Assembly (NCBI RefSeq): GCF_000296215.2
Contig: NZ_CP013949.1
Coordinates: forward strand, 7,123,501 to 7,187,500
DNA from: Bradyrhizobium sp. CCGE-LA001
Lineage (GTDB): Bacteria > Pseudomonadota > Alphaproteobacteria > Rhizobiales > Xanthobacteraceae
Reading direction: 5' to 3'
Length of the DNA stretch: 64,000 nt
Positions 1-9,519 of the stretch are shown piece after piece; position 1 is the first letter of the stretch, and the number at the start of each line of letters is the position of its first letter. The notes under the pieces were generated by a model. It saw only the letters and a list, made by a program, of their open reading frames with translations. It was not told the origin of the DNA and searched no databases. The position numbers were made by a program, and so were the translations under genes.

Positions 1-842
1 TGATCCTCTATGACGAGACGATCTGGCAGGACGCAAAAGACGGCACGCCGCTGGTGAAGCTGATCGAACAGAGCGGCGCCATTCCCGGCATCAAGGTCGA
101 CGAGGGCACGCAGGCCCTGCCGATGTGTCCGGGCGAGCTGGTCACGGTCGGGCTCGACAAGCTCGCCGAGCGGCTGAAGAAATATTACGAGCGCGGGGCG
201 CGTTTCGCCAAATGGCGAGCGGTGATCGATATCGGCAGCGGCGCTGACGGCCGGGGCATCCCCTCGATGACCGCGATCAGCGTCAACGCCCACGCGCTGG
301 CGCGCTACGCCGCATTGTGCCAGGCCGCGCAGATCGTGCCGATCGTCGAGCCGGAAGTGCTGATGGACGGCGACCACGACATCGATCGCTGCTATGAGGT
401 CACCCAGCGCGTGCTCAACAAGACCTTCCAGGAATTGCGCGTGCAGCGCGTCGCGCTCGAGGGAATGGTGCTGAAGCCGAACATGGCGATCTCAGGCAAG
501 AAATGCGCAAGGCAGGCGCCCGTCGAGGAAGTCGCGGAGAAGACCGTGCGCCTCTTGAAGTCTTGTGTGCCCGCCGCGGTGCCCGGCATCGCCTTCCTCT
601 CCGGCGGGCAGTCAGACGAAGAGGCGACCGCCCACCTCAACGCGATGCACAAGCTCGGCCCACTGCCCTGGGGCCTGACCTTCTCCTATGGCCGCGCGCT
701 GCAAGCGGCGCCGCAGAAGGCCTGGTCCGGCAAGGCCGAGAACGTCGCAGCCGGCCAAACCGCCTTCAGTCATCGCGCGCGCATGAACGGGCTGGCGTCC
801 AAGGGCGAATGGCAAAGCAGCCTGGAAAAGAAGGCAGCCTAG
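1..842 (+). CDS. Class I fructose-bisphosphate aldolase (5' partial)
   Basis: This is the C-terminal part of a glycolytic/gluconeogenic aldolase that splits fructose 1,6-bisphosphate into DHAP and glyceraldehyde 3-phosphate through a lysine Schiff base. The frame is open from base 3 to the TAG at 840-842, so the true start lies upstream of the window; an internal GTG at 54 is not a credible start. The visible part matches the eukaryote-like class I family: the Schiff-base lysine sits in EGMVLKPNM, followed by FLSGGQSDEEA and LTFSYGRALQ, all conserved phosphate/substrate-binding segments. It is distinct from the FbaB (DhnA) family, so I give no symbol. The next gene starts 3 nt after the stop, which suggests cotranscription. 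Confidence 0.93.
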   Translation, partial: ILYDETIWQDAKDGTPLVKLIEQSGAIPGIKVDEGTQALPMCPGELVTVGLDKLAERLKKYYERGARFAKWRAVIDIGSGADGRGIPSMTAISVNAHALARYAALCQAAQIVPIVEPEVLMDGDHDIDRCYEVTQRVLNKTFQELRVQRVALEGMVLKPNMAISGKKCARQAPVEEVAEKTVRLLKSCVPAAVPGIAFLSGGQSDEEATAHLNAMHKLGPLPWGLTFSYGRALQAAPQKAWSGKAENVAAGQTAFSHRARMNGLASKGEWQSSLEKKAA

Positions 843-845
843 ATC

Positions 846-1529
846 TTGTCGAACAAACCGCCTCCGCCGCGCCCGGCGCCGCGTCTTTATCTTGCGACGC
901 CTGACGTCGACGATCCAGCTGCGCTCGTCGCCGAGCTGCCGGGCCTGCTTGCATCTGCCGACGTCGCGGCCGTGCTGCTGCGGCTGAAGGAGACGGACCA
1001 GCGCACCATGATCTCGCGCATCAAGGCGCTGGCGCCGCCGGTGCAGAAGGCCGGCGCCGCGCTCCTGATCGACGGCCATGCCGAGCTGGTGGCGCGTGGC
1101 GGCGCCGACGGCGCCCACCTCACCGGCCTTGCTGCTCTGGAAGACGCGGCGCCATCGCTCAAGCCCGATCGCATCGCCGGCGTCGGCGGACTTACCACGC
1201 GCCACGATTCCATGAGCGCGGGCGAGATGGGCGCCGATTATTTGCTGTTCGGCGAGCCCGACGAAAAGGGCCAGCGCCCGTCCTCGCAGGCGATCGCCGA
1301 ACGGCTGGACTGGTGGGCCGAGCTGTTCGAGCCGCCCTGCGTCGGCTTTGCCATCTCGCTTGAAGAGGCCTACGACTTCGCCGCCAGCGGCGCCGATTTC
1401 GTGCTGGTCGGCGAGCTGATCTGGGCCGATCCGCGCGGGCCGAAGGCTGCGCTGATCGAGGTCGATGCTGCGATCAAGAAGGCCTATGCGACCGCAAGCC
1501 AAAATCCTGCGGGCCAGGAGCACGGCTAG
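846..1529 (+). CDS. thiE: Thiamine phosphate synthase-like protein (ThiE family)
   Basis: A 227-residue TIM-barrel protein of the ThiE/TenI family; ThiE couples HMP-pyrophosphate and the thiazole phosphate into thiamine monophosphate in the cytoplasm. Family signatures are LLIDGHAELVARGGADGAHL near residues 75-95 and GVGGLTTRHDSMSAGEMGAD then YLLFGE near 115-140. The start is a TTG 3 nt after the aldolase stop. The sequence is divergent: the usual diphosphate-binding GQ after the first DGxH motif is TG here, and no other thi gene is nearby. It may be a ThiE paralogue with another role, so the family is more certain than the function. Confidence 0.75.
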   Translation: MSNKPPPPRPAPRLYLATPDVDDPAALVAELPGLLASADVAAVLLRLKETDQRTMISRIKALAPPVQKAGAALLIDGHAELVARGGADGAHLTGLAALEDAAPSLKPDRIAGVGGLTTRHDSMSAGEMGADYLLFGEPDEKGQRPSSQAIAERLDWWAELFEPPCVGFAISLEEAYDFAASGADFVLVGELIWADPRGPKAALIEVDAAIKKAYATASQNPAGQEHG

Positions 1530-1537
1530 CGCCCGAC

Positions 1538-2608
1538 ATGAAGCTCCCGCGCATCACCATCCTGGCCACGCTGCTGCTCACGACGCCTGCGGCGGCGCAG
1601 CTCCAGATAACGCCGCCGGCGACGACGCCGAGCCCTCCGGCCGAAAAGCAGAAGCCCAAGCCGCCCGCGCCTGCCAAGAAGGAGGCGGCGCCGGCGCCGA
1701 AGGCTTCACCATCCCCCAAGCCGTCCGCCTCGCCCAAGCCCGCAACCGTGATCCCTGCGCCGCCGGCCGACAATCCCAATGTCGATCTGGTGTACGGCGC
1801 CTATCAGCGCGGCCAGTACAAGACCGCGTTCGAGCTGGCCACCGCGCGCGCGCAAGCGGGTGATCCCAAGGCGATGACCATGCTCGGCGAGCTCTATTCC
1901 AATGCCATGGGCATCCGCCGCGATTACGCCAAGGCGGCCGAATGGTACAAGCGCGCTGCGGATGCCGGCGACCGCGAGGCGATGTTCGCGCTTTCCATGC
2001 TGCGCATGTCCGGCCGCGGCGGCCCGGTCGACAAGGGCGAGGCGGTGAAGCTGATGGCATCCGCTGCCAAGCTCGGCGAGCCCAAGGCGGCCTACAATCT
2101 CGCACTGCTCTATCTCGACGGCCAGACCCTGCCGCAGGACGTCAAGCGCTCCGCCGAGCTGTTGCGCCAGGCCGCCGATGCCGGCCTGCCCGAGGCGCAG
2201 TACGCGCTCGCGACCTTCTATAAGGAAGGCACCGGCGTGCCGAAGGATGCCGAACGATCGGTGCGGCTGCTCCAGGCGGCGTCATTGGCCGACAATGTCG
2301 ATGCCGAGGTCGAATATGCCATCGCCATGTTCAACGGCACCGGGACGCCGAAGAACCAGCCGGCCGCGGTCGCTTTGTTGCGCAAGGCTTCCCGCCAAGG
2401 CAGCGCGATTGCGCAGAACCGGCTGGCCTGGGTGCTGATCAATGGCGTCGGCACGACCGTGGACAAGGTCGAGGGCTTCAAATGGCACCTGGTGGCCAAG
2501 ACCGCCGGCAAGGGCGACCCGGAACTCGACAAGCAATTGTCCGATCTGCCGGCCGAGGACCGGGCCAAGGCGGAGGCCGCAGCCAGGAAATGGCTTGGCA
2601 CAAAATGA
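1538..2608 (+). CDS. Sel1-repeat (SLR) exported protein
   Basis: A 356-residue protein with an N-terminal signal peptide (about residues 1-20, ending TPAAAQ), a Pro/Ala/Lys-rich linker (about 25-75), then a run of Sel1-like repeats from about residue 80 to 335. Each repeat is a roughly 36-residue helical hairpin with the pattern A..Y..GA, for example AAEWYKRAADAGDREAMFAL and SAELLRQAADAGLPEAQYAL. Such repeats are protein-protein adaptor modules; no enzymatic residues are visible. It begins 8 nt after thiE, so it is probably in the same transcript. A specific partner cannot be inferred. Confidence 0.85.
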   Translation: MKLPRITILATLLLTTPAAAQLQITPPATTPSPPAEKQKPKPPAPAKKEAAPAPKASPSPKPSASPKPATVIPAPPADNPNVDLVYGAYQRGQYKTAFELATARAQAGDPKAMTMLGELYSNAMGIRRDYAKAAEWYKRAADAGDREAMFALSMLRMSGRGGPVDKGEAVKLMASAAKLGEPKAAYNLALLYLDGQTLPQDVKRSAELLRQAADAGLPEAQYALATFYKEGTGVPKDAERSVRLLQAASLADNVDAEVEYAIAMFNGTGTPKNQPAAVALLRKASRQGSAIAQNRLAWVLINGVGTTVDKVEGFKWHLVAKTAGKGDPELDKQLSDLPAEDRAKAEAAARKWLGTK

Positions 2609-2705
2609 CTTGCCCCAATGACTTGACGGAAGCGGCCTCGCAGGGCACCCCATCCCCCAGTCAGCCGCGATGTCGCGCCATTCCCCCGATCAAGTCCGAA
2701 AGCCC

Positions 2706-3491
2706 ATGCTGTACTCCGCCACTATCAACGTCATGGTCAAGGCCGCGCGCCGCGCCGGCCGCAGCCTCAAGCGCGATCTCGGCGAGATCGAGCATCTCCA
2801 GGTCTCGCTGAAGGGACCGGCGAATTTCGTCTCGCTCGCCGACAAGCGCGCCGAGGAGATCCTCTACCAGGATCTCGCCAAGGCCCGGCCCGGCTACGGC
2901 TTCATCGGCGAGGAAGGCGGTACCCGCGAGGGCACCGACAAGAGCCACACTTGGATCGTCGATCCCTTGGACGGCACCACCAACTTCCTGCACGGCATCC
3001 CGCAATTCGCGATCTCGATCGGCCTCGTGCGCGAGGGCACGGTGATTGCGGGCGTGATCTACAATCCCGCCAATGACGAGCTCTACATCGCCGAGCGCGG
3101 CAAGGGTGCCTTCCTCAACGACCAGCGCCTGCGCGTCGCCGGCCGCCGCCAGCTCAATGAATGCGTGGTGGCCTGCGGCCTGCCCCATATCGGCCGTGGC
3201 AACCACGAGGAATTCCGCCGCGAGATGACCGCGATCCAGGACCGCGTCGCGGGCCTGCGCCGCTTCGGCGCCGCCGCACTCGACCTCGCCTTCGTCGCCG
3301 CCGGCCGCCTCGACGGCTATTGGGAGCGCGATCTGCAATCCTGGGACATCGCCGCCGGCATGCTGATGGTGCGCGAAGCCGGTGGCACCGTGAGCGACAT
3401 CGCGACGCCGGGCGATCCGCTGGTCACCGGGCACGTCGTGTGCGGCAACGAGTTCGTGCACGGGGAATTGGTGAAGATTTTGAGGAAGTAG
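2706..3491 (+). CDS. suhB: Inositol monophosphatase family protein SuhB
   Basis: A 261-residue Mg2+-dependent, Li+-sensitive phosphatase of the inositol monophosphatase/SuhB family. Metal-binding motifs are present in order: GEEGG (about residue 65), WIVDPLDGTTNFLHG (about 80-95) and the late WERDLQSWDIAAG (about 210). The length is typical. I chose ATG 2706 because alphaproteobacterial homologues begin MLYSATINVMVKAAR; the frame is open to an ATG at 2670, which would add 12 poorly conserved residues. It is the last gene of the + strand cluster and meets the RND permease tail to tail over a short hairpin. Confidence 0.9.
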   Translation: MLYSATINVMVKAARRAGRSLKRDLGEIEHLQVSLKGPANFVSLADKRAEEILYQDLAKARPGYGFIGEEGGTREGTDKSHTWIVDPLDGTTNFLHGIPQFAISIGLVREGTVIAGVIYNPANDELYIAERGKGAFLNDQRLRVAGRRQLNECVVACGLPHIGRGNHEEFRREMTAIQDRVAGLRRFGAAALDLAFVAAGRLDGYWERDLQSWDIAAGMLMVREAGGTVSDIATPGDPLVTGHVVCGNEFVHGELVKILRK

Positions 3492-3520
3492 GCAACGGCG
3501 AAAGCCGCTTGCTCTGCCTC

Positions 3521-3560
3521 GTCATTCCGGGTGCGCCTCCTGGCGCGAGCCCGGAATGAC
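3521..3560. terminator. Convergent intergenic hairpin
   Basis: An inverted repeat with arms GTCATTCCGGG and CCCGGAATGAC encloses a second small palindrome (GCGCC..GGCGC). It fills the gap between suhB and the RND permease, whose 3' ends face each other, so it can act as a bidirectional terminator. Its arms match the outer arms of longer elements at 15068-15165 and 36551-36643, so it is also a short member of that repeat family. Confidence 0.55.
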
Positions 3561-3562
3561 GC

Positions 3563-6500
3563 TCAATGACCCGTGTGTGCCCGCGCCGGCGGCCCATACG
3601 GCTTGGCTTGCTTCTCTGCCTTCGGCTCTCGGTCTCCGCCCAGCACGCGCTGCACCGAGACGAAGAATACCGGCACCATTAGCAGCGCCAGGATCACCAC
3701 CGCGATCATGCCGCCCATCACGACGCTGCCGAGCGCCTGCTGGCTGGCGCCGCCGGCGCCGTGGGCGATGGCCATCGGCAGCACGCCGCAGATGAAGGCA
3801 AGGCCGGTCATCAGGATCGGGCGGAAGCGGAGGCGGCAGGCCTCGATGGTGGCTTCGACCAGCGGCTTGCCTTCTTTGCGCAGATCCTTCGCGAACTCGA
3901 TGATCAGGATCGCGTCCTTGGCCGCGAGGCCGATGATGGTGATCAGGCCGACGGTGAAGTAGACGTCGTTGGGCAGGCTCCGCAGCGTCGCGGCGACAAC
4001 TGCGCCGACAATGCCGAGCGGCACGGTGAGCAGCACCGCCAGCGGAATGGTCCAGCTTTCGTACAGTGCGGCAAGGCACAGGAACACCACGAACACCGAC
4101 AGCGCCAGCAGGAACGGCGCCTGCGAGCCCGAGAGCTTCTCCTGGAGCGACTGCCCGGTCCATTCGTAGCCGAAGCCGCGCGGCAGGCGGCCGGCGAGCC
4201 GCTCCATCTCGGCGATGGCATCGCCCGAGGTGAAACCGGCCCTGGCTTCACCGGAGATGCGCACCGCCGGATAATAGTTGAAGCCGGCGATCTGCGTCGG
4301 CCCGCGCGCCCACTCGACGGTCGCAAAGGACGAGAACGGCACCAGCTGGCCGCGGCTGTTCTTGACGTTGTAGTTGAGGATGTCCTCGGTCCGCATGCGG
4401 TCGCGCGCGTCCGCCTGCACCACGACGCGCTGCATGCGGCCGCGATTCGGGAAGTCGTTGATGTAGTTCGAGCCGAGATTGGTCGAGATCGTGTTGTTGA
4501 TGTCCTCGAAGGTGACGCCGAAGGCGCCGGCCTTCTCGCGGTCGATCACGAGATTGACCACGCCCGCCTCGGGCAGGCCTTCGATATAGACCTTCTGCAG
4601 CACCGGGCTGGCATTGGCCTCGGCGATCAGCTGATCGGCGGCGCGCATCAATTGCGGATAGCCCTTCTGGCCGCGATCCTGGAGACGGAACGAGAAGCCG
4701 GAGGAGTTGCCGAGATTGTCGATCGGCGGCGGCTGCAGCGCCGAGATTTTCGCGTCGCGGATCGACGCGCCCAGGTCGCGGTTGACGTCGTTGACGATCG
4801 CGGCGGCGGAGTCCTTCGGCCCGCGCTCCGACCAATCCTTCAGGGTGATGAACGCCTGCGCGGTGTTCATGCCCTGGCCGGAGAAGCTGAAGCCGGTGAG
4901 GAAGGTGACGTTGTCGACGCCCGGCCGCTGCGCCAGATATTTCTCGACCTTCTCGATCACCGCCTCGGTGCGGGCATAGGACGAATCCGACGGCGTCTGC
5001 ACGTCAGTGGTGATGAAGCCCTGGTCGTCGACGGGCAGGAAGCCGCCGGGCAGGTTGACGAAGGCCCAGGACAGGCCGACCAGCAGCGCGGCATAGACCA
5101 GCATCAGGCGGCCGGTGCGGCCCAGCGAGAAACCAACGGTGCGCGCATAGCGCTCCTTGGCGCCTTCGAGCATGCGGTTGAACCAGCCGAACACGCCTCC
5201 CTTCGCGTGACCGTGACCGGCCTCGACGGGCTTGAGCAGGGTCGCGCACAGCGCCGGCGTCAACGACAGCGCCAGGAAGGCGGAGAAGCCGATCGCGGCG
5301 ACCATGGTGACCGAAAACTGCCGGTAGATGATTCCGACCGAACCGGGGAAGAACGCCATCGGCACGAACACCGCCATCAGCACCAGGGTGATGCCGATGA
5401 TGGCGCTGGTGATCTGCGACATGGCTTTGCGCGTCGCTTCCTTCGGCGACAGGCCTTCCTCGGCCATGATGCGCTCGACGTTCTCGACCACGACGATGGC
5501 GTCATCGACGAGGATACCGACCGCGAGCACCATGCCGAACATCGAAAGCATGTTGATGGAGTAGCCGGCGAGCAGAAGCGTGGTGCAGGCACCCAGAAGC
5601 GCCACGGGCACCACGATGGTCGGGATGATGGTGTAGCGGATGTTCTGCAGGAACAGGAACATCACCACGAACACCAGCACCACGGCTTCGACCAGGGTCA
5701 TCAGCACCTTCTTGATCGAGGCCTCGACCACCGGTGTGATGTTGTAGGGAATCTCGTAGGTGATGTTGGCCGGGAAGAAGCGCGACAGTTCCTTCATCTT
5801 GGCTTCGACCGCGCTCGCGGTCGCCAACGCATTGCCGGTCGGCGACATCAGCACCGAAAGACCGGCAGTCGGCTTGCCGTCGAGGCGCGTGTTGAACTGG
5901 TAGCTGAGACCGCCGACCTCGACGCGCGCGACGTCGCGCAGGCGCACGGTCGACCCGTCGGCATTGGCGCGCAGGATGATCGCGCCGAACTCGTCTGGGG
6001 ACGACAGCTGGCCCTTGACCAGCACCAGCGCCGAGGTGCGCTGGTTCGACGTCGACGGCTCGGCGCCGATGCTGCCGGAGGCGACCTGCGCGTTCTGCGC
6101 GGTGATGGCCTTGTTGACGTCGTCGGCGGTCAGCCCGTAGCCGACGAGCTTGGCCGGATCGACCCAGACGCGCAAGCTGCGCTCGGTCGAATACAGCGTG
6201 GCGCGGCCGACGCCGGGAATGCGGCGGATCTCGCCCAACACGTTGCGGATCATGAAGTCGCCGAGACCGACCTCATCCAGGCTGCCGTCGGTCGAGTTCA
6301 GCGTGATGATCTGAAGCACCGCACTGGAGGCTTCCTCGATCAGGATGCCCTGCTGCATCACCGCGCGCGGCAGGCGCGCCTCGACGCGCTTGATGCGGTT
6401 CTGCACCTCGACCGAGGCGGCGCTGGTATCTGTGCCCGGCTGGAAGTTGGCGATGATCTCGACCTGGCCGAGCGAGTCGCTGGTCGATTCGAAGTTGAGG

Positions 6501-6724
6501 ATGTTGGCGGCGCCGTTGAGCTCCTCCTCGATCAGCCGCGTGACGCTGTTGTAGAGATTTTCGGGCGAGGCGCCGGGATAGCTGGTCGAGACCGAGATCG
6601 AGGGCGGCGCGATGATCGGGTATTGCGCGATCGGCAGCAGCGGCACCGCAATCGCGCCGATCAGACAGATGAACAGCGCGACCACCCAGGCGAAGATCGG
6701 CCTGTCGATGAAGAAACTCGGCAT
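3563..6724 (-). CDS. RND multidrug efflux permease (HAE1/AcrB family)
   Basis: A 1053-residue inner-membrane proton/drug antiporter, the full length of AcrB/MexB relatives. It starts with the conserved FFIDRPIFAWVVALFI first transmembrane helix, then a periplasmic porter domain, TM2-6, a second periplasmic domain and TM7-12. The proton-relay aspartate pair is in VGILVDDAIVVVEN (about residue 405) and the TM10 lysine region is in GLAAKDAILIIEFAKD. The adaptor gene is upstream on the same strand, separated by an unusually long 184 nt. No outer-membrane TolC/OprM gene is present here, so the pump must borrow one. Substrates cannot be told from sequence. Confidence 0.93.
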   Translation of the reverse strand: MPSFFIDRPIFAWVVALFICLIGAIAVPLLPIAQYPIIAPPSISVSTSYPGASPENLYNSVTRLIEEELNGAANILNFESTSDSLGQVEIIANFQPGTDTSAASVEVQNRIKRVEARLPRAVMQQGILIEEASSAVLQIITLNSTDGSLDEVGLGDFMIRNVLGEIRRIPGVGRATLYSTERSLRVWVDPAKLVGYGLTADDVNKAITAQNAQVASGSIGAEPSTSNQRTSALVLVKGQLSSPDEFGAIILRANADGSTVRLRDVARVEVGGLSYQFNTRLDGKPTAGLSVLMSPTGNALATASAVEAKMKELSRFFPANITYEIPYNITPVVEASIKKVLMTLVEAVVLVFVVMFLFLQNIRYTIIPTIVVPVALLGACTTLLLAGYSINMLSMFGMVLAVGILVDDAIVVVENVERIMAEEGLSPKEATRKAMSQITSAIIGITLVLMAVFVPMAFFPGSVGIIYRQFSVTMVAAIGFSAFLALSLTPALCATLLKPVEAGHGHAKGGVFGWFNRMLEGAKERYARTVGFSLGRTGRLMLVYAALLVGLSWAFVNLPGGFLPVDDQGFITTDVQTPSDSSYARTEAVIEKVEKYLAQRPGVDNVTFLTGFSFSGQGMNTAQAFITLKDWSERGPKDSAAAIVNDVNRDLGASIRDAKISALQPPPIDNLGNSSGFSFRLQDRGQKGYPQLMRAADQLIAEANASPVLQKVYIEGLPEAGVVNLVIDREKAGAFGVTFEDINNTISTNLGSNYINDFPNRGRMQRVVVQADARDRMRTEDILNYNVKNSRGQLVPFSSFATVEWARGPTQIAGFNYYPAVRISGEARAGFTSGDAIAEMERLAGRLPRGFGYEWTGQSLQEKLSGSQAPFLLALSVFVVFLCLAALYESWTIPLAVLLTVPLGIVGAVVAATLRSLPNDVYFTVGLITIIGLAAKDAILIIEFAKDLRKEGKPLVEATIEACRLRFRPILMTGLAFICGVLPMAIAHGAGGASQQALGSVVMGGMIAVVILALLMVPVFFVSVQRVLGGDREPKAEKQAKPYGPPARAHTGH

Positions 6725-6908
6725 GAGCCGCTTTACCCTCGTTGTTTCACTGGTTCCTCATGGCAAGCCGCGCGGAACGCGCTCCGGACGATGCTGCGCA
6801 TCGCCGGGAGAACCATGAAGTGCCCGGCTCTCGCCGGCTATCGTTCGAGACACCCGCCTTGTGCGGGCTCCTCACAGGATTGAGGACGTCACGTGCGGTA
6901 CAGTTCTG

Positions 6909-8105
6909 CTACCGCGTCAGCTGCTGGGCGGCGTGCCGGTTGTCCGCGGTCGCGTCAGCTTCCGACCAGGATTGCGGTTTGACCTTGTCGCCGGCTGCGA
7001 ACTTCTGGAAGCCTTCGACCACGACCTTGTCGCCGGCCTTGAGGCCTTCGGTGACGAACCAGAGCCCGTCCTGCACCGAGCCGGTGCGCACCGCCTGCAC
7101 GGCGATGTGGTTGTCGTCCTTGACGACGAAGACCTCGCTGCCGCCGCCGCCATTGCGCTGGACCGCCTGCTGCGGCACGGCGATCGCGTCCGAATCGAGA
7201 CCCTGATCGATACGGACACGGACATACATGCCGGGCAGCAGCTCGCGCTTGGGGTTGGGGAACTGACCGCGCAGCGTCACCTGGCCGGTGTGGGCATCGA
7301 CCTTGGCATCAGAGAACAACAGCTTGCCGTCGAGCGCGTAGGTGGTGTTGTCGTCGAGCACGAGGCGGACCTTGGCGGCGTCGGACGCAATACGCTCGAG
7401 ATCGCCGGTTTCGAAGGCGCGGCGAAGCTGGTTGAGCTCGTTCACCGACTGGGTGAAATCGGCGTAGATCGGATCCAGCTGCTGGATGGTGGCGAGATTG
7501 GTCTCGTTCTGCACCACCAGCGCGCCCTCGCTGACGAGGGCCGCACCGACGACGCCGTCAATCGGCGCGCGCACGGTGGCGTAATCGAGATTGAGCTTGG
7601 CCCGCGCGAGCTCGGCCTTGCGGCCCTCGACCTCGGCATGGGCCTGGCGCTCGGCAGCGATGGCTTTCTCGTTCTCGGCCTCCGGCGCGGCACGGTCCTT
7701 GGTGAGCGCGGCGACGCGACGTGCCTGCTGGTGCGCCTGCATCGCAGCGGCCTCGGCCTTGGCGAGCGCCGCCTCGTTGGCTAGCACCTCGACCTCGAAC
7801 GGGCGCGGATCGATGCGGTAGAGCGCATCACCTGCCTTAACCTCGCTGCCCTGGCGGAACAGACGTTCCACCACGATGCCGGAGACGCGCGGCCGCACGT
7901 CGGAGACGCGGGTCGGCGCGATGCGGCCCGGCAGCTCACGCACCACGGCGCGCGACTGCGGCTTCACGATCACGATGCTGACGTCAGGGTCCGACGGTGG
8001 CGCGGAAGAAACTGCGGAATTGGATTCGTCACAGCCTGCCAACAGCGGCGCCAGGGCCGCGAGCATCATTGCAACGCATGCCGATCGCGCACGAAGTCCT
8101 GACAT
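6909..8105 (-). CDS. RND efflux periplasmic adaptor (membrane fusion lipoprotein)
   Basis: A roughly 398-residue HlyD/AcrA-family adaptor that links the RND permease to an outer-membrane channel. The chosen ATG gives a textbook lipoprotein signal peptide of about 24 residues ending in the lipobox LLAGC; the frame stays open upstream to 8222, with another ATG at 8141. Domains in order: beta-barrel start and lipoyl half-motif (RVSGIVVERLFRQGSEVKAGD), alpha-helical hairpin rich in Ala/Glu (about 90-150), second lipoyl half (RAPIDGVVG), then the beta-barrel and membrane-proximal domains. It precedes the permease gene and is probably co-regulated with it. Confidence 0.92.
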   Translation of the reverse strand: MSGLRARSACVAMMLAALAPLLAGCDESNSAVSSAPPSDPDVSIVIVKPQSRAVVRELPGRIAPTRVSDVRPRVSGIVVERLFRQGSEVKAGDALYRIDPRPFEVEVLANEAALAKAEAAAMQAHQQARRVAALTKDRAAPEAENEKAIAAERQAHAEVEGRKAELARAKLNLDYATVRAPIDGVVGAALVSEGALVVQNETNLATIQQLDPIYADFTQSVNELNQLRRAFETGDLERIASDAAKVRLVLDDNTTYALDGKLLFSDAKVDAHTGQVTLRGQFPNPKRELLPGMYVRVRIDQGLDSDAIAVPQQAVQRNGGGGSEVFVVKDDNHIAVQAVRTGSVQDGLWFVTEGLKAGDKVVVEGFQKFAAGDKVKPQSWSEADATADNRHAAQQLTR

Positions 8106-8198
8106 GAAATTGGGTGCCCCGATGTTGTTGAAACTGACCATGCTCGCGCGAGGCCCGTTCTGGGCCATTTGCGCGCGGCTGATGCCGCCAAAATAGAA

Positions 8199-8216
8199 TG
8201 CATCTGCTGCGATGCA
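8199..8216. promoter_or_regulatory. Palindrome upstream of the efflux genes
   Basis: TGCATC and GATGCA form a perfect inverted repeat with a 6-nt centre, about 94 nt upstream of the adaptor start. The position suits an operator for the efflux operon, but no regulator gene is adjacent, so this is only a candidate. Confidence 0.25.
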
Positions 8217-8336
8217 ACGCATGACGCGGGCGGCTCATTGTCACACAGCTTACATGATTGAAATAAGAAGGCTTTTGAGGGGTCACTTGATTGTGAGTCA
8301 AGGTTCCACCGGCACGTGTGCGACGGAACATCGCAA

Positions 8337-9365
8337 TTACTCGGCGGCTTTCATCCGATAGTGACTCACACCCCATTCGGTTCCATCGGCGTACCCGAAC
8401 AGCCCCGATGTCGCCAGTAAGTACCAGCGCCAGCGCCGCATCCAGAGTGCGGTCTCTTCGCCATAGACCTTGCGCAAGGAGGCCTCGATGGCGTCGCGGT
8501 GCGTATCGAAATTGGCGAGCCAGTCGTTCGCGGTGTGCTGGTAATGTGTCCCGCTCCAGCACCATTCCTTCTCGATGGCGAAGATGTCGTCGAACTGCCT
8601 GACCAGGTGATGGCTCGGCATCAAGCCGCTCGTGAACATGTGCTGCGCGATCCAGTCCTCGCGATTGGCCCGGTCGAACAGATGGGAGCCGGAGCGGTGG
8701 GAGACCACGTGCATGAAGACGCGCCCGTCCGGCGCGAGCCATGCACGCAGGCGGGTCATCAGCTTGCGCCAGTTCATCATGTGCTCGAAGGTCTCGACCG
8801 AGACGATGCGGTCGAACTGGCCCTCGGGTGCGAACACGTTCATGTCGGCCGTGACGACGCGCAGGTTCAGAAGCCCGCGCCGCCGCGCCTCCTCCTCGAC
8901 ATAGGCGCGCTGCGCCTGCGAGGCCGACACCGCCGTCACCTTCGTGTGCGGAAACTGCCGGGCCATCCACAGCGACAGCGAGCCCCAGCCGCAGCCGAGC
9001 TCGAGGATGGTCTGCCCGTCGGCGAGACCGGCATGCTCGACCGTCTGGCGCAGGGCCTCCTCCTCCGCCTCCTGCAAGGTGGTCGCATCGGTCTTGTAGA
9101 AGCAGCAGGAATATTTGCGGTTGGGGCCGAGCACCTGCGCGAAGAACGAAGCTGGCACCTCGTCAAGGCGGCCGCTCGCGGCATCCGCGTCTTCGCTGAT
9201 CGGGCGCAGCATCATCCGCCCGGCGAAGGCGGCATCGTCGGCCGCCCCCAGCGCCGACAGGCGCGTCGCCGTGCGCGAGCACAGGCGCTGGATCGCGGCG
9301 CGGATCACCACGTCGGGTAACGGCACACGTTCGGCAGTCCCGATGATCGCGGAAACGACGCTCAT
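8337..9365 (-). CDS. CFA synthase-like SAM-dependent methyltransferase
   Basis: A 342-residue class I methyltransferase of the cyclopropane-fatty-acid synthase family. SAM-binding motif I is ILELGCGWGSLSLWMA (about residue 119), with the acidic residue after strand 4 in RIVSVETFEHM. KYSCCFYK (about 84-91) corresponds to the YSCGYW segment that precedes the catalytic core in CFA synthases. It lacks the lipid-binding N-terminal extension of E. coli Cfa, so the acceptor is uncertain: it could be a lipid or a small amine (coclaurine N-methyltransferase-like members share this fold). It is transcribed divergently from the ExbB/MotA-like gene. Confidence 0.8.
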   Translation of the reverse strand: MSVVSAIIGTAERVPLPDVVIRAAIQRLCSRTATRLSALGAADDAAFAGRMMLRPISEDADAASGRLDEVPASFFAQVLGPNRKYSCCFYKTDATTLQEAEEEALRQTVEHAGLADGQTILELGCGWGSLSLWMARQFPHTKVTAVSASQAQRAYVEEEARRRGLLNLRVVTADMNVFAPEGQFDRIVSVETFEHMMNWRKLMTRLRAWLAPDGRVFMHVVSHRSGSHLFDRANREDWIAQHMFTSGLMPSHHLVRQFDDIFAIEKEWCWSGTHYQHTANDWLANFDTHRDAIEASLRKVYGEETALWMRRWRWYLLATSGLFGYADGTEWGVSHYRMKAAE

Positions 9366-9519
9366 GCGGCCCCCGAATGGCGAGCTTTTGCAGACACCTG
9401 TCTAACAAAGCACGGCTTCCGGCCCGGGTTCCCCCAGCTCTCCCCGAAATCGGCGCATCCGGCGCTTTTTTTGGGCCGGCGCTGTGCCATAGTGCGCGCG
9501 CAAGCAAGCTTCGTAACGG

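Noticed and set aside
6733..6816. A 27-codon minus-strand ORF (starting MVLPAMRSIV) between adaptor and permease
   Set aside because: It is open but has no clear ribosome binding site or family resemblance. It could be a leader peptide, but there is nothing in the sequence to support that.
3761..6883. A 1040-codon open frame on the + strand opposite the RND permease
   Set aside because: It is an antisense shadow produced by the third-position GC bias of the permease gene. The translation is rich in Arg, Asp, Gly, His and Gln with no domain, whereas the minus-strand product is a textbook AcrB-type protein.
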